The position numbers were made by a program, and so were the translations under genes. From Geosporobacter ferrireducens (GTDB lineage: Bacteria > Bacillota > Clostridia > Peptostreptococcales > Thermotaleaceae), in contig NZ_CP017269.1 of NCBI RefSeq assembly GCF_001750685.1, forward strand, positions 248,001 through 312,000: a stretch of 64,000 bases of DNA, read 5' to 3'. The notes beneath the pieces are model-generated. The model was not told the DNA's origin. It worked only from the letters and a program-made list of their open reading frames with translations, and did not search any database. The number at the start of each line of letters is the position of its first letter. Positions within the stretch are counted from its first letter, which is position 1. Of this stretch, positions 18,164 through 27,067 are shown piece by piece.

Positions 18164-18302
18164 TAGCGCACCACCTCCCTTCTTTTGTGAAGTGAAGTGG
18201 CAACCTCACCCTGCTTTTTCCGATTACCTTATGTCTATTTTATCAGAATTCTTACACTGTTGCCATTATTTTCCGTTCCCCCTCTCTATATATTTTCCTT
18301 CT

Positions 18303-18755
18303 CTACTTTGGCCTAAATTGCACCTGACTTCCCGACAAATTGTCTACTAGAATCTCTTTTTTAAGAAATATCCCATCTCTTTTTACCCGATAAATTGCCA
18401 CAAACATAGGCTTTAGAATCGTATAAGCTCTTCCGGTTACTGGATGAACAAATTCAGAGGGTACCGTATTAATAGGAGCTGCATATATAATTCTTTCCTC
18501 GATCTGGCCAGCGGCCATTTGAAACTGCACGCCCATCATTTTTTTAAATTCTTCTACAGACTTTGTTTCATCAATCTTTATAATTCCCCTGGCATAATCA
18601 TCATCCCGGACAATTTCCATAGATGCAGCCTTAACACAAAAATCAATCCCTCCCTGATAATAAAGTTTTGTGTAGATAGAACCACCAATATCCACGACCA
18701 GGATCATGCAAGCAAAAAAGAGCAGCACTTTTTGTAAGAACTGAATCGTACTCAT
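18303..18755 (-). CDS. TadE-like pseudopilin or pilus-associated protein
   Basis: A 150-residue protein with one N-terminal hydrophobic helix (residues 9-26) and an exported domain. Size, single anchor and place at the end of the tad gene run suggest a TadE/TadF-type minor pilin. Its start overlaps the stop of the preceding gene by 4 bp (ATGA), so translation is coupled. No direct family signature is evident. Confidence 0.6.
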   Translation of the reverse strand: MSTIQFLQKVLLFFACMILVVDIGGSIYTKLYYQGGIDFCVKAASMEIVRDDDYARGIIKIDETKSVEEFKKMMGVQFQMAAGQIEERIIYAAPINTVPSEFVHPVTGRAYTILKPMFVAIYRVKRDGIFLKKEILVDNLSGSQVQFRPK

Positions 18756-19171
18756 GGTGTTACCTCATCAAAAAACTCCTCAGACTTTGCAACTCGGGAA
18801 TACCTGTAGTAAAATTTCTTGCTGGTCGGATCTAACCATTCAAAAACTGCTGAAATCATAGCCTTTGTATTTGTATCAATATTTAATCCGATCAGTATAT
18901 CGGTATCTTTCGATACCCCAGTCCCATAAGCTGCTGCAGGAGTGATTTCGATTTCTATTTTATCCCTATCAAATCCATATTTTTCTATTCTGTTTAACAG
19001 CCGCTCTACATCGACTGCTTCAAATTTCCCTTTGTTTGCCGCTGCCCGTAAGTACTCATCACCCAAATGGGTTAACAGAGACTGCTTAAAAAAATAAGTC
19101 CCTGTTGTAAATAGTAAAAGACTTAGAATTAACCAAACTGGCAGCCATTTAAGCTGCTCTAAGGTCGTCAT
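18752..19171 (-). CDS. Pilin-like protein with MTTxExLxW N-terminus (139 aa)
   Basis: Starts MTTLEQLKW and has one hydrophobic helix (residues 10-28) before a soluble alpha/beta domain. The first nine residues follow the same pattern as the three 72-residue pilin-like proteins upstream, so it is probably a minor pilin of the same fibre. It overlaps its neighbours by 4 bp and 23 bp; ribosome-binding site GGAGGCGG lies inside the upstream gene. Confidence 0.6.
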   Translation of the reverse strand: MTTLEQLKWLPVWLILSLLLFTTGTYFFKQSLLTHLGDEYLRAAANKGKFEAVDVERLLNRIEKYGFDRDKIEIEITPAAAYGTGVSKDTDILIGLNIDTNTKAMISAVFEWLDPTSKKFYYRYSRVAKSEEFFDEVTP

Positions 19172-19367
19172 CTAGCACCGCCTCCATAAATTCATCTACA
19201 CTCCGGTTATAATGGTTTGATACGCTGCCAGTGTTGAATTCTATCACATCTATTTCGTCATTTGCTTCTCCTGCTTTATTCAAGATTGGGGCTATAATAA
19301 ATGTTGCCACTGCTATGATCAGACCGAAAATCAGAATGAACCATATTAAGTTCTCTGTTGTTACCAT
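19149..19367 (-). CDS. Small pilin-like protein, third paralogue
   Basis: 72 residues: short polar start with Glu5 (MVTTENLIW), hydrophobic helix to about residue 27, then an acidic tail with HYN. It is clearly homologous to the two genes upstream but more diverged (about half identical). Flp-type pilins of tad systems have this size and layout. Confidence 0.7.
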   Translation of the reverse strand: MVTTENLIWFILIFGLIIAVATFIIAPILNKAGEANDEIDVIEFNTGSVSNHYNRSVDEFMEAVLDDDLRAA

Positions 19368-19420
19368 ATTTTCTTAATCCCCCCTTGAGATTTAATGGTG
19401 TCACAATCCTACACTCCTCT

Positions 19421-19639
19421 TTAAGCAGCTTTAAGACTATCATTTAAAACCTTCTCTGTAAGTTCGTCTATACCCAAATTGTAGTGGTTAGGTACGCTTC
19501 CAGTTTTGAATTCTATGCCGTTAATATCATCCTTTACGTCATCAGCTTTATTTAAGATTGGCGATATAATCAATGCTGCCACTGCTACCACCAATCCAAC
19601 TGTAATAATAAACCATGCTAATTTTTCTGTTGTTGTCAT
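19421..19639 (-). CDS. Small Flp-like pilin, second copy
   Basis: 72 residues beginning MTTTEKLAWFII with Glu at position 5, one hydrophobic helix, then NKADDVKDD and an EFKTGS-xxxHYNL segment. The copy at 19689 differs only in its C-terminal third, indicating recent tandem duplication. Expected to be a major subunit of the tad fibre. It has no long leader before the hydrophobic helix. Ribosome-binding site AAGGAGGAA. Confidence 0.75.
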   Translation of the reverse strand: MTTTEKLAWFIITVGLVVAVAALIISPILNKADDVKDDINGIEFKTGSVPNHYNLGIDELTEKVLNDSLKAA

Positions 19640-19688
19640 TTGTAAATTCCTCCTTGTAATTTAATAAATACTAGTTTTGACAGTCCGT

Positions 19689-19907
19689 TTAAGCAGCTCT
19701 AAGATTGTCACTTAAAACCTTCTCTGTAAGTTCGTCTATACTCAAGTTGTAGTGACTAGGTAAACTTCCGGTCTTAAATTCTATACCGTTAATATCATCC
19801 TTTACGTCATCAGCTTTATTTAAGATTGGCGATATAATCAATGCTGCCACTGCTACTACCAATCCAACCGTAATAATAAACCATGCTAATTTTTCTGTTG
19901 TTGTCAT
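19689..19907 (-). CDS. Small Flp-like pilin, first copy
   Basis: 72 residues, identical to the next copy for about the first 48 residues and then diverging at a few positions (LPSHYNLS against VPNHYNLG). It lies 23 bp after the TadC-like gene and has a strong GGGAGGAA site. The high copy number and strong translation signals fit a structural pilus subunit. Confidence 0.75.
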   Translation of the reverse strand: MTTTEKLAWFIITVGLVVAVAALIISPILNKADDVKDDINGIEFKTGSLPSHYNLSIDELTEKVLSDNLRAA

Positions 19908-19930
19908 TTTGTAAATTCCTCCCTTAATTT

Positions 19931-21025
19931 TTACATATTCTCATAAAAAATAATGATCATCGGCAGCAGTAATAGTTCAATGGCTGCGATAATCATTGGA
20001 AACCGAATCAACAGGATTCTTCTGTTTTTCTTATCAATCTTTTCCTTTGTTTGAGCCTGTTGGATGCTATTTTTAAGTCTTCTGGCAATTTCTAATATTT
20101 CAGCTGTAGATCGTTTATTCGTCTCAATTCCTAGCTTTAGGATATTAATAAACCTGCTAAATTCCTTATGTTCCACTTCTTTTTGCATTGTTTCTAGTGC
20201 TAGTCTTGCATTCTTTGGATAGATATTAACACAGCGGGTTAGGTAGGGATTAAACACTTTGGATTTTCTTTTTAGCTGCAGTAAAATTTGATAGATATTG
20301 ATATTCTCCTTCTTTAAAAGTAAAAGCGTTAATATCTCAAGTTTATTTAGTTCTATATTCATTAGCTGCTCAGTTTTCTTTGCTCTAATTCTTAATATTG
20401 TCTTTGGTAAAAGCATACCTAATGCAGCCAAAATCAGCGGCAAAGCAATTCTCATGTAGCTAATTTTTTGTTTGTTGCTTAGTTCTATTAGATTATAGTA
20501 TACCTTTTCTGCATAATACATGGTGTACTCTCGGTCCATTTCCTTTTGCGTTACCAGCTCAACCACTTCTTGTTGTAGTAGAGAATACTCCCCTCCTTTC
20601 ACATAAGCTTTATAATTAATTTTTTCATGGGCTTCCCGTGTCAGCTGATTTAACATGGCATCATCGTAGGCCGTCTGTGTTTGCTCTCCGACAATGCTAA
20701 AGTTAATTGATTTTTTATCAAATATCTCCTTTAATTCCAGCTGATATTGGGACCATACCAATAGGATTCCAATAACCAGGGCTATAAAAAATCCCGTAAG
20801 CTTTATAAGCTGCAATGCTTCTACACTAATCTTTACTCTTGCTCTTTCTAAGAGTTTTTCCTCTCTTTTATAAGCATCACTTTCTTTATTGGGTGTAACC
20901 CATTTTGTAAGTCTACAGTGTTCAATCTGATGAATACTTTCCCTGATCTCATCTTTATATTTGAACATTCTTTTGAAAACATCGATGAGAATTAAGATGA
21001 CTGCAGCTAACGTAAAATATTTCAT
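19931..21025 (-). CDS. TadC-like inner-membrane platform protein (type II secretion F family)
   Basis: A 364-residue membrane protein with hydrophobic segments near the N-terminus, about residue 77-97, about 190-206 and at the C-terminus. The cytoplasmic region between the last two (LNKLEILTLLLLKKENINIYQIL ... ARLALETMQKEVEH) has the GspF-like helical repeat. With the protein at 21636 it would form the two-part TadB/TadC platform around the ATPase. It is separated from TadB by two small unrelated ORFs. Confidence 0.7.
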   Translation of the reverse strand: MKYFTLAAVILILIDVFKRMFKYKDEIRESIHQIEHCRLTKWVTPNKESDAYKREEKLLERARVKISVEALQLIKLTGFFIALVIGILLVWSQYQLELKEIFDKKSINFSIVGEQTQTAYDDAMLNQLTREAHEKINYKAYVKGGEYSLLQQEVVELVTQKEMDREYTMYYAEKVYYNLIELSNKQKISYMRIALPLILAALGMLLPKTILRIRAKKTEQLMNIELNKLEILTLLLLKKENINIYQILLQLKRKSKVFNPYLTRCVNIYPKNARLALETMQKEVEHKEFSRFINILKLGIETNKRSTAEILEIARRLKNSIQQAQTKEKIDKKNRRILLIRFPMIIAAIELLLLPMIIIFYENM

Positions 21026-21120
21026 CGATTCACTTCACCTCTTGCTTTCACCTTCTAATTTTGGGTATTTTACTTTTGAAATTGCAAATTTTAGTTACTT
21101 ATGTTGAAATGAACTGTGAA

Positions 21121-21321
21121 CTACTTGTTTGAGCTTCTTAATAGTCTACCGTTTACAGTTATATCAAAATAGTCCCATTCGCATGTTCCATTCTTTTTCT
21201 TTGCATACTCTTCGTCAAACAGCTTGTGAGCTTGCTCTAAATCACAATTTATAACATTGCTTTTTTGCCCTTCACTTTCTTTGGAATCTGTAAAACAATA
21301 AAATACTACTTTTTTATCCAT
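21121..21321 (-). CDS. Small hypothetical protein within the tad operon
   Basis: 66 residues, soluble, charged (MDKKVVFYCFTDSKESEG...). The start has GGAGAGAA upstream. No family is recognised. With the next ORF it occupies the gap between the two platform genes and may be a later insertion. Confidence 0.5.
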   Translation of the reverse strand: MDKKVVFYCFTDSKESEGQKSNVINCDLEQAHKLFDEEYAKKKNGTCEWDYFDITVNGRLLRSSNK

Positions 21322-21369
21322 ATTATTCTCTCCTTCGTATTATCATTATAAGATGCAATAACATATTTA

Positions 21370-21612
21370 TTAATTGCATATAGCCCTAATTTTAAAGTTC
21401 ATTCCTTCACCAGCTATTCCTACTGTAATTACATTGATATTCTTATTGGGTTCATACAGATCAAATACTACAGATGCACTAGTTTTGCAATTTTCCCCAA
21501 TCAAGAGCCCTTCTACATCAGGTAAAAAGGTTTCAAAACCTGCAATAACTGTCTCCTTTTCAATTGGCTCATTCAGGTATCCCTCCTTTCGCAAAGTCTT
21601 TATATAATTCAT
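21370..21612 (-). CDS. Small hypothetical protein within the tad operon
   Basis: 80 residues with a beta-rich end (VITVGIAGEGMNFKIR). It begins 23 bp after the TadB-like gene, so it can be co-transcribed. Not recognised. Confidence 0.5.
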   Translation of the reverse strand: MNYIKTLRKEGYLNEPIEKETVIAGFETFLPDVEGLLIGENCKTSASVVFDLYEPNKNINVITVGIAGEGMNFKIRAICN

Positions 21613-21635
21613 CTCTATCTAAAGCCATAAAGAGC

Positions 21636-22601
21636 TCAACTTTTTTCAAAATAAAAGGTTAGAGATAGGCATATAATAATTGTTAGCACCGCAATACTGA
21701 TAGAGGCAATGCCTGCATACTGTTGAAAATAGATATTCATAGCCTCCGCTTTAAATATGGCAATATTAATTAGCACAACTATGCCTACAAAGGCTGCTAC
21801 TAGAAAGTTTACAGTCTTAGTGGCACTGATTTCTGCTCTTTGCTGTGCCTCCATAACCTGGTCCTCTAGCATCAGTAAACTAAATTCATTCAACTCTGGC
21901 CCAATATCTCCCACAGAATGATGGTTCATGATTAGAAGTTCTCCGAAAATATCGGTCCAGATATAATTGATTCGCTTACAAAACCGATAGACCGCTTTCT
22001 CTACATCGGTTTTATTTGCCAAGTCCCTGGCCAATCGCATAAATTGAAACCGCATTGGATTTTCAAGCTCTACATAGGTCTTCTGCAAGGCTTTATCTTT
22101 ATTTTTCTCTGCAGGATACTTTGAAATAAATACATTCACTGCATCAGGGAACTGATCTTTTAATACAGACATTTTCATATGCAGCAGGGAAAATAGTACT
22201 CCGTATGGAAAGAACAGCATCCCGATGGCTACCGGCACTACCAAATACCAAATTTTAATAACATATGCAAACACCACTATACAAAGCAGTGATAGGATGG
22301 ATAAAAAAAATATAGTCTTTACTGCAGCAATCCGGTTTTTATTCTCTGTATTTCCATTAATCACTCCATACTTTAGCTGAAGCTCTTCCTTTAACCCATC
22401 TAATACCTTTATTTTGCTGATACCTCTATCTACCTTTTCATAAAATTCATTTTTTAAAACTAAAACTTCCCCGCGTATCTGTGTATTTTGCTTTATGCTT
22501 CTGATCAGATTGATAAGTATCATACACCCGGAGAGCATCATCATAGCAATACCTAGGATCCTCATCCTGTCCAGATCCTTCAGCATACTAAAAATCAACA
22601 T
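21636..22601 (-). CDS. TadB-like inner-membrane platform protein
   Basis: A 321-residue protein with hydrophobic segments at about residues 14-34, 95-140 (double), 270-290 and 297-318, and a GspF-like helical domain between (FISKYPAEKNKDKALQKTYVELENP..., LLIMNHHSVGDIGPELNEFSLL). It lies 15 bp after the TadA ATPase gene. Works with TadA and the TadC-like protein to extrude pilin subunits. Confidence 0.75.
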   Translation of the reverse strand: MLIFSMLKDLDRMRILGIAMMMLSGCMILINLIRSIKQNTQIRGEVLVLKNEFYEKVDRGISKIKVLDGLKEELQLKYGVINGNTENKNRIAAVKTIFFLSILSLLCIVVFAYVIKIWYLVVPVAIGMLFFPYGVLFSLLHMKMSVLKDQFPDAVNVFISKYPAEKNKDKALQKTYVELENPMRFQFMRLARDLANKTDVEKAVYRFCKRINYIWTDIFGELLIMNHHSVGDIGPELNEFSLLMLEDQVMEAQQRAEISATKTVNFLVAAFVGIVVLINIAIFKAEAMNIYFQQYAGIASISIAVLTIIICLSLTFYFEKS

Positions 22602-22616
22602 TTCATCACCTTCTTC

Positions 22617-23915
22617 CTATAGCGCTACCTTTATTTTTTTCTTTTCAGGATCATAAAGCAGCTGCTCTTTTTCTTCTTCTGTCAAATTGTAATAATCCAT
22701 CCGCATCCGCTGGTCCTCTCCCTTGATCCCTCCAACTCTTTTATGTTCTTTCGTTTTTGGGTCCCAAATAAATAATGGGTTTCGGTAATAGGTTCTGCTC
22801 CTTCTATCAGCGACCAGTTCAGATATATCATCGATAATCCTTCGGCCACCTTCCAGCTGTCGGATTCTGTAGGTAATGGGAAACGCCTTTGCATACCGGT
22901 ACATCAGAAAATCAATGTCCATGGGAATACCATTTTCCAGATGCATCTGAGCAAATTCTTCCGGAAGGGATTCAGGATCAATCACATGAGCTGTAAGAAA
23001 GGTGCATCCAATACCACGCCTTGAGGCCTTTCCCGCTTCATTTATTTCCGCTCCCCTTGCTTCTCCAACAATAATTACATCCCGATTGGTTCTCAGTAAC
23101 CACTTGAAACAAGCTAGTAGATCAAACTGAGAAGATTCCTGAAGACTGATTATGTTTCTGTCCTTTAATAGCTCTTGAAGCTTTACTTCAAAATCCGGCT
23201 CTAGCGTACCAATTTTAAATTTAGGATTCAGAAGACTTACCAGGTACTTTAAGAAAGAAGATTTTCCCCGGTTGATTCCACCAATGATCGCAATAGCTGG
23301 TAGTATTTTAAATAAAATTTTTGTAAAGGATATCATCTCCTCTGTTAGTGCCCCGCTGGATATATAGGATTCTTCAGAAGGGGTAAAGGAGCTAAAAAGC
23401 TTAATAAACAGATAATTTTCATAACAGGAAGGTCTTACTCCTGCGGTAATCCGCTCGCCACTTACCCGCTTGCTTTCCATGAGACTATTTTCTGTATTGA
23501 TATCCGGCTTATTATCGTGCTGGATGGCCCTTCGGATAACCTCCTCGAACTCTTTTTCATCCTCAAAGGAAAGATCTAGCCGTTCCCATAATCCATTGCT
23601 TTTTTCTACTTCAATCCAGTCATAGCCAATACATTCAATATTGTTATATTGCTTCTTCCGGTTGGCTACCAGATCATGAATGACCGATAGTCCATACTCT
23701 TTTTTATAGATCTCATAGCTTAGGGTCTCAAGCCGTTCTCCTTCCATCCCATATTTTGCTAGTATTTCCCTGATGGCTCTGATCATATAATCTTCAGCCT
23801 GTTGATCCCCACTGCAGCAGCGAAAAATCATTTCTGAATGTTCTTCTCCCTCATACTCATCCAGCTCTTTTCGTACAATTTTCCTATAGCTTTTCAATTC
23901 ATCCTGCAAGTCCAT
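22617..23915 (-). CDS. TadA/CpaF-type secretion ATPase
   Basis: A 432-residue VirB11/PulE-superfamily ATPase that powers pilus assembly. Seen: Walker A GGINRGKSSF at about residue 215, an Asp/Glu box around ISLQESSQFDL, Walker B DVIIVGEARGAE, and a His box FLTAHVIDPESLPEEFAQM, all diagnostic of CpaF/TadA. The C-terminal ending YDLTE-like and KKKI tail are unremarkable. The gene sits 3 bp after the CpaB-like gene, in the order TadZ-CpaB-TadA-TadB typical of tad loci. Confidence 0.9.
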   Translation of the reverse strand: MDLQDELKSYRKIVRKELDEYEGEEHSEMIFRCCSGDQQAEDYMIRAIREILAKYGMEGERLETLSYEIYKKEYGLSVIHDLVANRKKQYNNIECIGYDWIEVEKSNGLWERLDLSFEDEKEFEEVIRRAIQHDNKPDINTENSLMESKRVSGERITAGVRPSCYENYLFIKLFSSFTPSEESYISSGALTEEMISFTKILFKILPAIAIIGGINRGKSSFLKYLVSLLNPKFKIGTLEPDFEVKLQELLKDRNIISLQESSQFDLLACFKWLLRTNRDVIIVGEARGAEINEAGKASRRGIGCTFLTAHVIDPESLPEEFAQMHLENGIPMDIDFLMYRYAKAFPITYRIRQLEGGRRIIDDISELVADRRSRTYYRNPLFIWDPKTKEHKRVGGIKGEDQRMRMDYYNLTEEEKEQLLYDPEKKKIKVAL

Positions 23916-23918
23916 TTT

Positions 23919-24659
23919 CTATTCACCATCCTTACGCTTGCCACTAATAATGACTTTGTCTGTATTCTCTGTAGATGGATCTTCGTCTACCTTTATTACA
24001 TTCCCATGCCTTTTTAAGTACAGCTTTCCTTTCTTCTTCACCTGATCTACTGCTGCATCCATCTCATTATCTAGTTTTACTAACACAGTTATAGGCTTGA
24101 AGGCGTTTTTATCCTTAGCATTCTGATGGGCTATATTGCTTTCATCAAATACATTTTTCAGTTCTACACCGGCGACAATCATCTCTGGTGCTGTCGGCAC
24201 GCCTCCGGTCTCTTCCAGACTTAGGGAAAGCATTACATCTACCACATCTCCAGGCTTTGCAGTTCCCCCTACCAAATCGGTGAATTTTTCAAAGGTAATG
24301 CCCACCTCCTTCTCCTCCGGCCTAAACCATTGTTCCTTCGTAGTTATTTCTGAAGCAGTAATTTCCTTGTCTGCGATTAGATCTGTTAGGGCTACCTTCC
24401 CAATGATTTCTGACATTTTGCTATAGCTTCCCTTATGCTTATACTTTTCATCGATTACTTTCTCTTTTAGGTGGGTGCCGGTTATTTCATCTCCTTTACT
24501 AATTTTTTGACTGGCTACGATTACCGTTGTCTGTTTGGGTATTTCTATACCCGCCAGCCTCGTTTGATAGTAGGTGATTGTCCCTCCCAAAAGCAATATA
24601 AAAAACGCTGTTAAAAGCGTCTTTGAAATGTTGTTGGCTATATTTTTGATTAACTTCAT
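23919..24659 (-). CDS. CpaB/RcpC-type pilus assembly protein with SAF domain
   Basis: 246 residues: an N-terminal membrane anchor (about 14-34), then the SAF domain (TTVIVASQKISKGDEITGTHLKEK ... IGKVALTDLIADKEIT), then an RcpC-like domain (GDVVDVMLSLS, ITVLVKLDNEMDAAV). CpaB proteins are periplasmic or wall-side parts of the Tad machine, proposed to bind wall polymers. It overlaps TadZ by 4 bp. Confidence 0.85.
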   Translation of the reverse strand: MKLIKNIANNISKTLLTAFFILLLGGTITYYQTRLAGIEIPKQTTVIVASQKISKGDEITGTHLKEKVIDEKYKHKGSYSKMSEIIGKVALTDLIADKEITASEITTKEQWFRPEEKEVGITFEKFTDLVGGTAKPGDVVDVMLSLSLEETGGVPTAPEMIVAGVELKNVFDESNIAHQNAKDKNAFKPITVLVKLDNEMDAAVDQVKKKGKLYLKRHGNVIKVDEDPSTENTDKVIISGKRKDGE

Positions 24660-26254
24660 TCCCTAACTCCTTTCCCTAAGCTAAAAATACTCCTGATTTT
24701 AATCCCTGCAAACCCTTTGGGCTGTCGCGCTTTCTTTTTCATGCCAAAACAAAAGGCTGCCAGCTCCTCAAAAGCTTCTTTTGTTGCCTCCTCACACTCT
24801 CCCCTGGCAACAGCTGACTGGCCATATCGAATATTCTTCACAGCCATTACAGGGTCCATGGGAACCGTCAGTTTTCCTGCAAAAGGGCCGCCTAGGAAGG
24901 ATGCAACCTTGTCTATATCAAACTCTTTGTTTTCAACATATTGATTTAATACCAGAATCATTTTTTCTGTCGGTACATTCATTTTGGTCAATTGCTTTAA
25001 AGCCGCCTTGTTTTCATCCATCATTCGGTAATCAAGGTTTTGTACCAGCAAAACCGTATCCGCCATCATTAGGATGTCCTTTACTAAGCCATCTTCTTCG
25101 ATGGCTCCTGTATCCACAAATACAACATCTCTTTCTCTCCTTAGCTGATCGATTAATGAGAGTAATCTTGCCTTATTCCTTTCAATCGGGATGGGATAAA
25201 ATTCATCATCATATTTTCGGCAAGTAAAGGTGATGAGTAATCCATCCAGAAAATCCTGGCCATACTCGTAGATATCGCCTAAAGCATCCTCCTCCAGGAT
25301 GGCTTTTAATCCTTCCCGCTTTTTTTCATCACGGATAAAACAATAATAGTATAGAGACCTGTTTTTAAGGTCTCCATCTACCAGTGCGGTTTTAATGTTT
25401 CTGCGGGCTACCGTATGGGCAAGATTATTCATGACATAGCTCTTCCCTGTAGGGGCTGCCGAGAAGACCGCTACAATTCTTTTTAAACCCTTATTAATTT
25501 TATAGATATATTCATCCTTTAAATCGTCAGGCGTTTCTTCCTTTTCCTTCTCTTTCTCCAGTTCTTTAAGCTTCTTTTCTGCTAGGGCACTTTGCTTTTC
25601 CAGCTCCTTTCTTAAGCGCATCTCCTCCGCAAGCTTCTTCCTGATTTTTTCGATCTCAGCGCGCTCTCTTTGCGGCTTTTCAGAAGACTGCTGTGGAGAT
25701 TGCTTATCCTTTCCTTGAAAGGCTTCCCGGAGCTTTGCAAGCTTACTGCCCAGTTTTTTAGGCCCTTTATTTTTTTCTCCTTCCTCCTCTTGTTTCTCTG
25801 GAGGATCTGATTGGATGGGAATGTGCCCATTTTCTTTTTCTTCTTCCAAGGCTGCATCCATATTGGCTATTTCCTCTACCATGATCTGAAGCCTTTCAAT
25901 GATCTGAAGAATTTGATCTTTTTCTGCATCCTGTTCTAGAAATTCTACTCCCAGCCGTTCCATCTCACCATAGAGCAGCTGGTTTAATCTTTCCGTATCA
26001 AAAGTCAGGATCCTATATTTCACCGGTATCTTTCGGATTAACTCCAACCAGCTTAATTCCCCTTCTAGCGCGGTTTCCGTCACTACAATGGACCACCCTG
26101 TGCCCTCTTTTACATACGCTAGAATCTCTTCCCTACTTTGAATCTGGCCTTTTATATCTATAATCGATATCTCTTGAATCTTTTGCAGCAGCTCTGTGTT
26201 TTTTAATCCCAGCAGAACAGCTATTTTTTTACCTTCTCCGCCTATTTGTTCCAA
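24656..26254 (-). CDS. TadZ/CpaE-like ParA-family ATPase, TTG start
   Basis: 532 residues. The N-terminal 125 residues look like a degenerate receiver domain; a highly charged coiled-coil linker follows (about 140-265); the last 260 residues are a MinD/ParA ATPase with AAPTGKSYVMNNLA, DGDLKNRS and VVFVDTGAI. The deviant Walker motif lacks the usual first lysine (KGG-x-GK(T/S)). CpaE/TadZ proteins place the pilus machine in the cell. The frame opens with a TTG behind GGAGGAAGAGG. It is the first gene of the tad operon. Confidence 0.82.
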   Translation of the reverse strand: MEQIGGEGKKIAVLLGLKNTELLQKIQEISIIDIKGQIQSREEILAYVKEGTGWSIVVTETALEGELSWLELIRKIPVKYRILTFDTERLNQLLYGEMERLGVEFLEQDAEKDQILQIIERLQIMVEEIANMDAALEEEKENGHIPIQSDPPEKQEEEGEKNKGPKKLGSKLAKLREAFQGKDKQSPQQSSEKPQRERAEIEKIRKKLAEEMRLRKELEKQSALAEKKLKELEKEKEKEETPDDLKDEYIYKINKGLKRIVAVFSAAPTGKSYVMNNLAHTVARRNIKTALVDGDLKNRSLYYYCFIRDEKKREGLKAILEEDALGDIYEYGQDFLDGLLITFTCRKYDDEFYPIPIERNKARLLSLIDQLRRERDVVFVDTGAIEEDGLVKDILMMADTVLLVQNLDYRMMDENKAALKQLTKMNVPTEKMILVLNQYVENKEFDIDKVASFLGGPFAGKLTVPMDPVMAVKNIRYGQSAVARGECEEATKEAFEELAAFCFGMKKKARQPKGFAGIKIRSIFSLGKGVRE

Positions 26255-26503
26255 TACCTCTTCCTCCTTTCTCCTCTTAGTTTTCTAAAAAATTATCGCA
26301 AGAAACAAACCTCGACTCATATTTTGCCACGGTTAAATTGACCTATCATATACGCCTCTCCATATAGAGCAAATAGTGAGGTTTTATTTATTAGACTCTA
26401 ATCACTAAAAATAACGGGTATTCGGATTTCTGTATTGAACACCCTATATTTTTTCATTTCCGCATTTCGTTACCAATGTTGAAATTTGTGCTAAGTTCAT
26501 CTT

Positions 26504-26704
26504 TTATTCATCTTCATATGGCAATGTTCCATCTTCTCTATAATTAGAAAAATGTACTGGTGAACCACTATCTCTAATTTCACTGCTTAAAGCATAACCA
26601 TCTACCATACTAAATATATTAACTAACCAGTCATAGAACCAGAATACGGCTACCTTCCACTTTTTCTCATTATTAACCACTATATATTCAATCTTGCCGA
26701 CAGC
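26504..26704 (-). pseudogene. Start-less open frame (67 codons), gene remnant
   Basis: Frame reads KIEYIVVNNEKKWKVAVFW... to a TLPYEDE end with no ATG and a stop directly upstream; it overlaps the end of the next small ORF. It may be the second half of one small protein split by a frameshift near 26700. Function unknown; 26255-26503 shows no gene or clear signal. Confidence 0.4.
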
Positions 26705-26834
26705 TTAATATAAGATTTAAGATATCCTCATTCGTAAATTCCCCGGACTCTTTCATTTCAATAAGAGTGTCCAATAAAATTAAAAACTTTAGGTATTCCT
26801 CTTTAGAAACTTTACGACCTGTCAATTCTTCCAT
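26688..26834 (-). CDS. 48-residue hypothetical protein
   Basis: Helical, acidic peptide MEELTGRKVSKEEYLKF... ending SCRQD. Possibly the first half of the start-less frame next to it. No good ribosome-binding site is visible, so it may not be expressed. Confidence 0.35.
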   Translation of the reverse strand: MEELTGRKVSKEEYLKFLILLDTLIEMKESGEFTNEDILNLILSCRQD

Positions 26835-26882
26835 TTTCCGCTTATACACTTTTTATCACACCTTAGTAATCAGACTAATATC

Positions 26883-27038
26883 TTATTTATCACCTCTTGT
26901 CACAATAAAAAATAACAAAGCAGCTGCCAGATATAAAAACGATATAACAAAACGACTAGGTTCATATATTCCAAATAATACAAACAAACCAAATATAGTG
27001 TATATAACACTACTCAAATATAAAACTTTAATTCCCAT
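26883..27038 (-). CDS. 51-residue two-helix membrane peptide
   Basis: Starts MGIKVLYLSS; hydrophobic helices at about 4-24 and 30-47, ending TRGDK. GAAGGGAGAAGG precedes the ATG. It belongs to a cluster of small membrane-protein genes between the tad and T4SS operons. Not recognised. Confidence 0.55.
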   Translation of the reverse strand: MGIKVLYLSSVIYTIFGLFVLFGIYEPSRFVISFLYLAAALLFFIVTRGDK

Positions 27039-27067
27039 ATTTCCTTCTCCCTTCATTCATTAATATC

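Larger units (their letters stand above)
17985..18228. repeat. Inverted 30-bp leaders bracketing the holin-like toxin locus
   Basis: Arms at 17985-18014 and 18199-18228 are inverted copies: GGTAATCGGA is perfect, the middle 8 bases differ, and GGTGAGGTTGCC is perfect. Each arm starts about 8-11 nt after a -10-like box (TATAAT at 17969; TAAAAT, minus strand, at 18237-18242). Both convergent RNAs therefore carry nearly the same 5' leader. Confidence 0.85.

Noticed and set aside
26255-26503. Possible c-di-GMP riboswitch ahead of the tad operon
   Set aside because: I looked for the GEMM-I core and tetraloop pattern before the tad and surface genes and did not find it; only a weak CTCTATATGGAGAG hairpin is present.
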